A stretch of DNA of 12,861 nucleotides from Patescibacteria group bacterium (GTDB lineage: Bacteria > Patescibacteriota > Patescibacteriia > XYB2-FULL-38-15). Below the pieces are notes generated by a model. That model saw nothing but the letters and a program-made list of their open reading frames with translations. It searched no databases and was not told where the DNA came from. This document shows, one piece after another, positions 7,078 to 12,861 of the stretch. Positions within the stretch are counted from its first letter, which is position 1; each line of letters starts with the position of its first letter. Both the position numbers and the translations under genes were made by a program. The stretch is from positions 1-12,861 of the forward strand of contig JAHIRI010000058.1 of NCBI GenBank assembly GCA_018818855.1, given 5' to 3'.

Positions 7078-8295
7078 CTATCTTCCATCAATTAATTTTT
7101 TATAAACTTCCATCAACTTTTTATAATGTTCCTCCGGTGAATTATTTTCAATTATTAATTCTCGCGCCCGCCGCCCCATTTTTTCGCATAGATCATTATC
7201 GCGGAAAAGCCGCTGTATTTTTTCCCGTAGATCGTCCACGTTTCCCGGCTCGGCCAAAAATCCGTTTTCCCCGTCATAAATAATTTCAGGTATACCGCCC
7301 AGACGCGCGCCGACTACGGCTTTACCCAGCGCCCCGGACTCAAGCAAAGACATCGGATAGTTCTCGTACCAAACTGACGGTAAAACAACAAATTTTGAAC
7401 CGCGGATCAAATCGTGCAAATCTTTTCCATTTTTATGACCAACAAATTCTACATTAACTTTTATTTTTTCACTTTGAACTTTTAATTTTTCTTTCTCTGG
7501 TCCGTCGCCAACAATTTTTAGCTTTATCTCCGTGCCCGACAGTGCCCGTAGCAATACATCCAACCCCTTTTCCTTTACCAATCTTCCAAAATAAACAACA
7601 TAATCACCCGGCTCATATTTTGGTTCAAACTGATTTGTATCAAGGAAAAGCGGGATATTTTCTACTTTGGATTTAATCCCCCACACCGCCAGCTTTTCCG
7701 CTAAAAATTTTGACGGGGTAACAAAACATTGTACTCCTTTTTCATAAAATTGGCAAGCCTTATGAAAAAACATCTCTTTAGCTTCAATACAACTTTGAAG
7801 CCGGGAATTATGAATACAGCGATGAATTATTGCATTCCAATATCTATACTTTTTACATCTTTCACAAACTGCGCCCTCGGTAAAAAGCTTAAAATTTGGA
7901 CAAACCAACTGGTAATCATGCAGAGTTTGCACCACCGGAATTTTATATTTTTTTAACACACCGAAGATCGACGGCGAAAGATGATGAGAAATATTGTGTA
8001 AATGAGCAATGTCTGGTTTTGTTTTTAAAATCAATCTTTCCAATTTTCTTTTTGCCTCAAAAGAATAGGATGAATGGAAAGCTTTTTTTAAATCACGAAA
8101 TAATCCTTCTCTCTTTCCAAAATCTATTTCATTAACAAAAAAATCGTCATATGGCGAAGGTATGTTCGCTGGCGATTTAGTGCTGAAATGAACAATTTCA
8201 TGACCATTTTTTTGGAGCAAATCAATCAAACCAAAAAAATATGTCTCGCTTCCCCCGCGCCTATAAAAAAACTTGTTGATCTGCAAAATTTTCAT
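7078..8295 (-). CDS. GT4-family glycosyltransferase with a cysteine-rich insert
   Basis: This 405-residue GT-B enzyme opens with MKILQINKFFYRRGGSETY, the glycine-rich acceptor-side loop typical of GT4 proteins. The donor-binding half carries VVYFGRLVKEKGLDVLL near 233-249 and the EX7E motif at E311/E319 (ENYPMSLLE). A distinctive cysteine cluster lies between the halves (C132, C144, C147, C160, C169), including CERC. A zinc-binding or disulfide insert of this kind occurs in a GT4 subgroup. It would add a sugar to the lipid-linked oligosaccharide at the cytoplasmic membrane face. Its stop is 21 nt from the glycosidase-like gene, and its start is 5 nt from the preceding GT4 gene, so it is operonic. 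No Shine-Dalgarno sequence is present. Sugar specificity is unknown. Confidence 0.93.
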   Translation of the reverse strand: MKILQINKFFYRRGGSETYFFGLIDLLQKNGHEIVHFSTKSPANIPSPYDDFFVNEIDFGKREGLFRDLKKAFHSSYSFEAKRKLERLILKTKPDIAHLHNISHHLSPSIFGVLKKYKIPVVQTLHDYQLVCPNFKLFTEGAVCERCKKYRYWNAIIHRCIHNSRLQSCIEAKEMFFHKACQFYEKGVQCFVTPSKFLAEKLAVWGIKSKVENIPLFLDTNQFEPKYEPGDYVVYFGRLVKEKGLDVLLRALSGTEIKLKIVGDGPEKEKLKVQSEKIKVNVEFVGHKNGKDLHDLIRGSKFVVLPSVWYENYPMSLLESGALGKAVVGARLGGIPEIIYDGENGFLAEPGNVDDLREKIQRLFRDNDLCEKMGRRARELIIENNSPEEHYKKLMEVYKKLIDGR

Positions 8296-8300
8296 AAAAT

Positions 8301-9383
8301 TTATTTTGCCAATAATTCTTTATATAATTTTTCATACTCCTCCACCATCTTTTCTGCGCTAAATTTTTTCTTTACCATTTCGCGCGCCCTCTCGCCCATT
8401 TCCCGAGCATCTACTTTTCCCAAAAGAACATGTTCCAAGCCATCGGCCAAACTTTTTACGTTTTTTGGTTCAACTAAAATTCCTGTTTTCCCATCATCAA
8501 TTATTTCCGGGATCCCGCCCACCCTTGATGCGACAATTGGTTTTCCGGCAGCCGCGGCTTCAAGCACAGCCAAACCCAACCCTTCCCAAAGCGAAGGAAA
8601 AACAAAAATATCAATTCCCGATAAAATTTCAGCGATATTTTTCCGCGCCCCCAAAAAAATAATTCTCTCGCGTAAATTTAAATCTTTGGCCAATCGCTCT
8701 AGTTCTGCCTTTCTTGAACCATCGCCCACCACCCACAGAACCCAGGGAATTGCTTTAATCAAATTAAGAGCTTCAAAAAGATATTTATGGCCTTTTTGTT
8801 CTTCGAGTCTACCAACAATCCCAATCACCGGCGGATCTCCAAATTCTTTTTCCGGAATTCCCGCAAACTTTTCCAAATTAATTCCATTCGCGATGACAAT
8901 AATTTTTTTTGCCTTGATTTTATCGCGGCTCACGGAATAATTTTTTACCGCCTCGGAAACAGCAACAATTTTTTTTGTAAAATAACTTAAAAACTTTTTT
9001 GTTTTTCTCTTCATCCAACCTTCATCAAAATTTGTGTTATGCTCGGTTGAAATAATAACCGGTACTCCGGCCAAAACCGCGGCAATTCTTCCCCAGGTAT
9101 CTCCGCCAAAAAGATGCGTATGAACAACATCCGGTTTTTCGCGACGCAAAAATCTCCAAAGTTTCCAAATAACGCCGAGCCCTAATTTGCCCTTTTTTTG
9201 AAATATATGTGTCTCGATTCCCGCCGCCCTAAAATCTTCTACTAACACTCCGCCCCGGACTACGGTGGCAACTTTGACTTCAAAAAATTCCTGCGGAAAA
9301 CCGCGCGCCAAATCCAAAAGCATAATTTCCGCGCCGCCGAAATTTAGACTAGTGATAATATGAATAATTTTTACTTTTTTCAT
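8301..9383 (-). CDS. GT4-family glycosyltransferase
   Basis: This 360-residue GT-B glycosyltransferase starts MKKVKIIHIITSLNFGGAE, the canonical GT4 N-terminal strand plus GGAE loop. HTHLFGGD near 88-95 and EHNTNFD near 114-120 are acceptor-side motifs. The donor domain contains IGIVGRLEEQKGHKYL (about 187-202), VVGDG near 218-222 and the EX7E motif at E267/E275. The length and both domains are complete. It lies 4 nt downstream of the O-antigen ligase-like gene and 5 nt upstream of the next GT4 gene, which implies coupled expression. It would extend a lipid-linked glycan. It is clearly a different paralogue from its neighbour, since it lacks the cysteine insert, so the two probably add different sugars. 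The donor and linkage cannot be read from sequence alone. Confidence 0.94.
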   Translation of the reverse strand: MKKVKIIHIITSLNFGGAEIMLLDLARGFPQEFFEVKVATVVRGGVLVEDFRAAGIETHIFQKKGKLGLGVIWKLWRFLRREKPDVVHTHLFGGDTWGRIAAVLAGVPVIISTEHNTNFDEGWMKRKTKKFLSYFTKKIVAVSEAVKNYSVSRDKIKAKKIIVIANGINLEKFAGIPEKEFGDPPVIGIVGRLEEQKGHKYLFEALNLIKAIPWVLWVVGDGSRKAELERLAKDLNLRERIIFLGARKNIAEILSGIDIFVFPSLWEGLGLAVLEAAAAGKPIVASRVGGIPEIIDDGKTGILVEPKNVKSLADGLEHVLLGKVDAREMGERAREMVKKKFSAEKMVEEYEKLYKELLAK

Positions 9384-9387
9384 AATT

Positions 9388-10827
9388 TTATTTTTCTATT
9401 GCCAGTCGCTCCTCCTCTGCCAATCTCGCCGCGGCAAGCGCCACGCCGATTGGCAACCACATTTTTGAAACAAAATAAGAAGTATTAAAAAGTTGGAAAA
9501 TAATACTGCCGGCTGAAGTTAAAATCAATGCTAAAAGAATATATTTGTAAGGCGACTTGTCTGGTATTTTTTTATAAACACCACAAAGCCGCCAGATAAT
9601 GTAACCAAGAAGCAAAAAAAATGTCAAAAATCCAAGCGCACCGATTTCCGCTAAAAGTTTTTGCACCACGCCATGCGACTCCAAGGGACTGCCGTACTCA
9701 ACTATATACCACCTATCGCGAGCCACCTGTTCAATAAATGTTCCTGCCCCAGCACCAACAATTGGATGTTTATAGAAAGATTCTAAGGCAATTTTTGTTA
9801 AAGCCAACCGATTCATGTTGGAGCTTCGGACAATTTCACTCGTCAAAAAAATGTAGCCATAAAGCAAAAGCGGCGAAATAATAAGCATAACCACCAAACC
9901 GAGTTCAAAATAACTTCTTATATTTTTTCTGTATTTTATTAAAACCAAGGCCAGAAGTTCAAAAGCCAAAACGATCCAGCCGGTGCGGGAGAAAGTGAGA
10001 AGGTTAATCGCCGACATCAAAAGCACACCGGTTATCAAAAGTTTTTTCAACCAAATTTCTTTGGCTTCCCAAATTAAAATAAAACCAATCGGAATGATGC
10101 TGATTAAAACTTCAGCAATCAAATTGTGGTTTGTCCCAAGAATTGGTACGCCAAAAATAGGCAAAGGCAGAGCGCGCCGGAGCAACCCGGAATTTTCAGA
10201 AAATAGAATTGACCAAAGACCCATAAAGGCGACAAAAATTCCCACTCCGTAAAAAATTCTTAAAACATTTAAAAGAACTTTCTTTGAGTTGATTACATTA
10301 TAAGGTAATACGACAAACATCAGATAAAAGAAGGTCAGCGGCCTAAAAATATATTTTAAACTGTAAAGAACACTTTCCGCATTGATTAAAGATAGAAGCG
10401 ACGCCGCAAAAAATAAAAGAAAAAAAACAAGGCCCGGAAAATTTTCAAAAGAAAATTTAGTCCCCTTCCCTAAATTTTTTATAAAATGAATTCCCCCGTA
10501 AGGCGGAAAAAAGATTGAACGAACTGTCCAGGAGAAAAAAACTATCATCGCAATCAAATCAACATAAGGAATATTTATCTCGCGTCCAATAAATAACTGT
10601 AAATATATAAATGGATATAGCAAAACCATTAAATACAAGCCCAAGGTAATGAAACGGAAAAAGAAAAGCAAAATAAAAATCACCGCGAGAATTCCCAAAA
10701 CATATTCCCATGGGGCCAAAAGCGCCACGGCCGTAATTCCAATAATCAAAATTAGCGTTAAAACCAAAAAATGTTTTTGCTCTTCTGCTGTATGCCCAGG
10801 AAATAGAGTTTGACCAAGACGAGACAT
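9388..10827 (-). CDS. O-antigen ligase/Wzy-polymerase-like membrane protein
   Basis: This 479-residue polytopic protein has about ten to twelve hydrophobic helices. It carries the Wzy_C hallmarks: LLTFSRTGW near 276-284, a long extracytoplasmic loop (about 330-395) with FYKHPIVGAGAGTF, and the SHGVVQKLLAEIGALGF motif with a conserved His near 385. Family members use lipid-linked glycans on the outer face of the membrane. They either polymerise repeat units or transfer the glycan to an acceptor such as lipid A, a pilin or another protein. Patescibacteria usually lack lipopolysaccharide synthesis, so a glycoprotein or cell-wall acceptor is more likely here, but that is inference. It is the second gene of the unit, 18 nt after the radical SAM gene. 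Polymerase and ligase activities cannot be told apart from sequence. Confidence 0.9.
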   Translation of the reverse strand: MSRLGQTLFPGHTAEEQKHFLVLTLILIIGITAVALLAPWEYVLGILAVIFILLFFFRFITLGLYLMVLLYPFIYLQLFIGREINIPYVDLIAMIVFFSWTVRSIFFPPYGGIHFIKNLGKGTKFSFENFPGLVFFLLFFAASLLSLINAESVLYSLKYIFRPLTFFYLMFVVLPYNVINSKKVLLNVLRIFYGVGIFVAFMGLWSILFSENSGLLRRALPLPIFGVPILGTNHNLIAEVLISIIPIGFILIWEAKEIWLKKLLITGVLLMSAINLLTFSRTGWIVLAFELLALVLIKYRKNIRSYFELGLVVMLIISPLLLYGYIFLTSEIVRSSNMNRLALTKIALESFYKHPIVGAGAGTFIEQVARDRWYIVEYGSPLESHGVVQKLLAEIGALGFLTFFLLLGYIIWRLCGVYKKIPDKSPYKYILLALILTSAGSIIFQLFNTSYFVSKMWLPIGVALAAARLAEEERLAIEK

Positions 10828-10845
10828 AAAAATTTAATTTTTATC

Positions 10846-11832
10846 CTATGCTTTAAATTTATTTTTTAAAATCCACCAACCAACCCTTATCGGATAATTT
10901 TTTATCGCCGTTCTCGCCGTGCAAATCATCCAGACGTCTTGTTTTGCCTCACGGACTTTTGCGCGCGCTACTTCTGCCTCGGGAGAATTCCAAATTTCTT
11001 CAAAATTTTTGTTATGAATATTTCCCATTATGGCGTTGTGCACAACTGACGGATAAACATTTCCAAACGGATCAAGAAAGAAAAAGTCTATACCAGCACG
11101 TGAGAGGAGAGCTTGTCTGCCAGTAATCGCAAAATCCAAAAGGCTCTTTGTAAAATATGCTCTCGCCCATCTTTTTGGCTGCCAACTTTTTAATTCTCTT
11201 TTAATCACATACCAAAACTGTTCTTTTAAAATATTCTTGTCCAGAGCTTCTTCTACTTGTTTTCCACCAAAGAAAAATTCTGAACTCTGAGCCAAGGCCA
11301 TAGTAAATTGCACACCAAGTTCTCGCGACAAATCATAAACTTTACCGAGATGTTCTATGTTTTGTTTTGAAACCGTAAAAGCCAAACGTAAATTATCCAT
11401 TCCTAGTTCTTCACGAAGCATCTTCACGGTTTTTATTGCAAGATTAAATCCGCCAGAAATGCCACGAATTTTATCGTGCATTTCGCCAATGCCGTCGATA
11501 GAAATTCCTACGCCGGCCGTAGGCGCGATTTTTAAAATTTCCCGCATTTTCTCTTTAATCAAATCTGTTAAATATCCATTCGTAGAAATAACAATTCTCG
11601 CCCTTGGACAGGTTTTATGGAGCATTCTAACTAACTCAATAATATCCTGCCGCAAAAAGGGCTCGCCGCCGCTTACGTTAATATCGCATAATGTCGGCGG
11701 TAATTTTTTATACTGTTCCAATTCTAACTCCGGCGTGTCTTTCAATTTCCAAATGTCGCACATTGTACATCGCGAGTTACACCGGTAAGTCACGGCCAGA
11801 ACACAATCTACGGGTAAATTTGTTTTTATCAT
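10846..11832 (-). CDS. Radical SAM protein with a reduced SPASM-like C-terminus
   Basis: The 328-residue form starts at the ATG at 11832. The iron-sulfur motif C18-X3-C22-X2-C25 (YRCNSRCTMCDIW) binds the 4Fe-4S cluster that cleaves S-adenosylmethionine. GGEPF (55-59) is the SAM-contact motif, and ISIDG lies further along. The C-terminal quarter looks like a SPASM region (LDPFGNVYPSV, GNIHNKNFEEIW, then one CTAR cysteine), but most auxiliary-cluster cysteines are missing. A second cluster is therefore unlikely. The reading frame extends in-frame to an ATG at 11895, but that stretch reads through the upstream terminator, so I reject that start. It is the first gene of the glycan unit. It may modify a sugar or a protein carrying the glycan. 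Its substrate is unknown. Confidence 0.9.
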   Translation of the reverse strand: MIKTNLPVDCVLAVTYRCNSRCTMCDIWKLKDTPELELEQYKKLPPTLCDINVSGGEPFLRQDIIELVRMLHKTCPRARIVISTNGYLTDLIKEKMREILKIAPTAGVGISIDGIGEMHDKIRGISGGFNLAIKTVKMLREELGMDNLRLAFTVSKQNIEHLGKVYDLSRELGVQFTMALAQSSEFFFGGKQVEEALDKNILKEQFWYVIKRELKSWQPKRWARAYFTKSLLDFAITGRQALLSRAGIDFFFLDPFGNVYPSVVHNAIMGNIHNKNFEEIWNSPEAEVARAKVREAKQDVWMICTARTAIKNYPIRVGWWILKNKFKA

Positions 11833-11841
11833 ATTACATAT

Positions 11842-11850
11842 ATTATAGCA
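11842..11850 (-). promoter_or_regulatory. Extended -10 promoter of the six-gene unit, predicting a leaderless mRNA
   Basis: TGC followed by TATAAT (11842-11847) is a perfect extended -10 element on the minus strand. Only 9 bases separate it from the ATG at 11832, so transcription should begin 0-3 nt before the start codon. The -35 position falls in the T tract of the upstream terminator and is weak, which is usual for extended -10 promoters. Confidence 0.75.
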
Positions 11851-11862
11851 TCTCATGAGAAT

Positions 11863-11909
11863 AAAAAAAACGGGCGGGCACTTGTATGTTTCCACACAAG
11901 TGCCCGCCC
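11863..11909 (-). terminator. Strong intrinsic terminator upstream of the glycan unit
   Basis: A perfect 14-bp stem (arms 11872-11885 and 11896-11909, loop of 10 nt) is followed on the minus strand by eight T residues (11863-11870). It would stop transcripts coming from the right (the structured-RNA segment and the MopE-like gene) before the glycan promoter. Confidence 0.95.
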
Positions 11910-12062
11910 TGCCCCAGTTTCGGGGCGGCGGATCAGCAAGGCTAACTTGCGTCAGCCCTTTTGACCACTTCTACACCCCGTCTGCTGGGGTGCAAGGGTT
12001 TCCGAGGAGGGAGAATCGGAAACCCCTACACTCTCCTCCTTCACCCGTTTTGGGAAAACGGG
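11863..12062 (-). ncRNA. Candidate structured RNA, or structured 3' UTR, with a terminal hairpin terminator
   Basis: Read on the minus strand, this segment has no coding frame of note but carries consecutive hairpins. There is an 8-bp stem (12044-12062), a 10-bp perfect stem (11996-12025), a 6-bp stem (11974-11992), and a 9-bp stem with two G-U pairs closed by a GCAA tetraloop (about 11938-11959). A 5-bp GCCCC/GGGGC stem (11911-11926) precedes the terminator hairpin. The G-U pairs and the GNRA loop fit transcription only from the minus strand. The GGAGGAGA segment near 12033-12040 can also pair, with one bulge, to the loop of the 10-bp hairpin, making a possible pseudoknot. I do not recognise it as RNase P, tmRNA, SRP RNA, 6S RNA or a known riboswitch. 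It could be an independent RNA or the 3' UTR of the preceding gene. Confidence 0.5.
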
Positions 12063-12089
12063 CTTACGAATTGTCCCTCCAGGAGGTTG

Positions 12090-12861
12090 CTACGGACGAC
12101 GGTTCCGCAGGTTGCAGCCGCCCAATCGATTGTCAACGTTCCAGAACGCATCCGGAACGCCGCCAAGCGTAGCGCTGTGAGAACCCTGCAGAGTGCCGGC
12201 CGGGTAGGGACCAACACAGCCCCAGAACGGCGGCGCAAGTTCGGCCACCGTCTGGTACTCGATGTACCAACCCGGGTCGAGGGCGACACTGAAGCAAACC
12301 GAACTCACGCTCGTCGCCTCAACCAAGACGCTCCAGGGACCACTGCAGACAAGACGGCCGTCGATGCCGTCAGTCGGACCCGTGGAGATCGTCGTACCCA
12401 CGCAGCCTTCGATCGCTGCTCTCGGCGCGACAGCCCCCGCATCCCAGCAGTGAGTGTACCTGCCAGGGCCAGTGCAACCGTCGTCGACGACTGTGTCGCA
12501 GTCGTCATCCGTCCCGTTGTCGCAGATTTCGGGACGGATCACGGAGCAGGTCGTGCTGCATCCGTTGTCGATGAACCCGTCGCAGTTGTTGTCCAGCCCG
12601 TCGCCGCAGATTTCCGGCGGAACGGGCCCGCAGGTCCCGCAGGCGTTCACGAGACCTTCGTCGGCAACGCCGTCGCAGTCGTCATCGAGTCCATTGCAGA
12701 CTTCGAACGTTGCGCTTGCCGTCGGAACGCACGGACCGAAGCCCATGTGGTCCGCCAAGCAGGTGGCGCGGCCAGCGCTGCAGATGCCGTCGAGACCGGT
12801 GACGCAGAGCGTCGTCTCGCCGGTGGCGCAGGTGCACCCGTTGTCGACGCGACCATCGCAA
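12090..12861 (-). CDS. MopE-like Cys/Asp-rich secreted protein, N-terminus cut by the window edge
   Basis: The frame is open to the right edge (first full codon ends at 12860) and encodes 256 visible residues. The N-terminal part carries MopE-type putative metal-binding repeats: CDGRVDNGC at the very edge (1-9), CNGLDDDCDGVADEG (55-69), CGDGLDNNCDGFIDNGC (85-101) and CDNGTDDDCDTVVDDGC (113-129). A Cys-rich linker of a style common in Myxococcota surface proteins lies between the first two. Residues 130-256 form an unassigned, probably beta-rich domain. The regular cysteines suggest an extracytoplasmic location; the signal peptide would lie outside the window. There is no visible C-terminal anchor. 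GC content is about 63-70% in sampled stretches, far above the rest of the window, so the gene is foreign or the contig is chimeric. TTG at 12758 is an internal codon, not the start. Confidence 0.82.
   Translation of the reverse strand, partial: CDGRVDNGCTCATGETTLCVTGLDGICSAGRATCLADHMGFGPCVPTASATFEVCNGLDDDCDGVADEGLVNACGTCGPVPPEICGDGLDNNCDGFIDNGCSTTCSVIRPEICDNGTDDDCDTVVDDGCTGPGRYTHCWDAGAVAPRAAIEGCVGTTISTGPTDGIDGRLVCSGPWSVLVEATSVSSVCFSVALDPGWYIEYQTVAELAPPFWGCVGPYPAGTLQGSHSATLGGVPDAFWNVDNRLGGCNLRNRRP

Noticed and set aside
8188..8940. 250-residue plus-strand open frame
   Set aside because: It is antisense to two complete GT4 genes whose motifs are intact, and its composition is Ser/Phe-rich noise.
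11833..11895. In-frame upstream ATG at 11895 for the radical SAM gene
   Set aside because: Its first codons are the terminator loop, right arm and T tract, and the promoter -10 lies inside the extension, so 11832 is the sensible start.
11936..11975. Resemblance of GACGCAA and nearby bases to the c-di-GMP-I riboswitch, and of GGGGTG...GGCTGA to TPP
   Set aside because: Only short strings match. The conserved second halves of both aptamers are absent, and GACGCAA is explained by the GCAA tetraloop hairpin.
1..12861. Alternative genetic code (UGA as Gly) as in some CPR lineages
   Set aside because: The sigma factor gene ends in TGA exactly at the end of its normal family length and overlaps the next start; no in-frame TGA is needed in any gene.
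1..12861. CRISPR array, tRNA, rRNA, insertion sequence or integrase
   Set aside because: I found no regularly spaced direct repeats, tRNA arm patterns, rRNA-like stretches, transposase domains or flanking terminal repeats.

Overview
The window looks like part of a genome from the Candidate Phyla Radiation (Patescibacteria, plausibly a Parcubacteria-type lineage), joined at its right end to about 0.9 kb of very different composition. The lineage call is inference from several signs: an AT-rich backbone; an ECF sigma factor overlapping a DUF5667 membrane-protein gene; a small excisionase-type HTH protein; secreted proteins with FG-GAP repeats; and a surface-glycan cluster. UGA is used as a normal stop. 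None of the AT-rich genes has a convincing Shine-Dalgarno sequence.

Layout, left to right. (1) 1-1557, minus strand: an ECF-like sigma-70 factor and, overlapping it by 11 nt, a DUF5667 single-pass membrane protein that runs off the left edge. A good promoter lies upstream. (2) 1558-1891: an AT-rich regulatory region with divergent promoters and a perfect DnaA box. (3) 1892-2167, plus strand: a small HTH_17/excisionase-type DNA-binding protein, closed by a bidirectional terminator shared with the next gene. (4) 2239-3390, minus strand: a GT4 glycosyltransferase with its own TTGACA promoter. (5) 3572-11832, minus strand: a tightly packed six-gene unit. In transcription order it holds a radical SAM protein, an O-antigen ligase/polymerase-like membrane protein, two GT4 glycosyltransferases, a membrane-anchored glycosidase-like protein with five FG-GAP repeats, and a single-pass membrane protein of unknown function. 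The unit starts at an extended -10 promoter placed so close to the start codon that the mRNA should be leaderless, and it ends in a hairpin terminator.

(6) 11863-12062, minus strand: a dense run of hairpins, including a 9-bp stem closed by a GCAA tetraloop and a strong intrinsic terminator. This is a candidate structured RNA or structured 3' UTR. (7) 12090 to the right edge, minus strand: a Cys- and Asp-rich MopE-like secreted protein, incomplete at its N-terminus, with GC content near 65% and a style typical of Myxococcota. It is either recently transferred DNA or an assembly chimera.

How it may work together: the two GT4 enzymes of the unit, probably helped by the separate GT4 gene at 2239-3390, would build an oligosaccharide on a lipid carrier. 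The O-antigen ligase-like protein would polymerise it or pass it to an acceptor outside the cell. The anchored glycosidase-like protein would trim or bind the glycan at the surface. The sigma factor/DUF5667 pair looks like a separate envelope-sensing regulator. The most interesting leads are the structured RNA, the leaderless promoter with absence of Shine-Dalgarno sites, the anchored glycosidase/FG-GAP fusion, and the compositional break.
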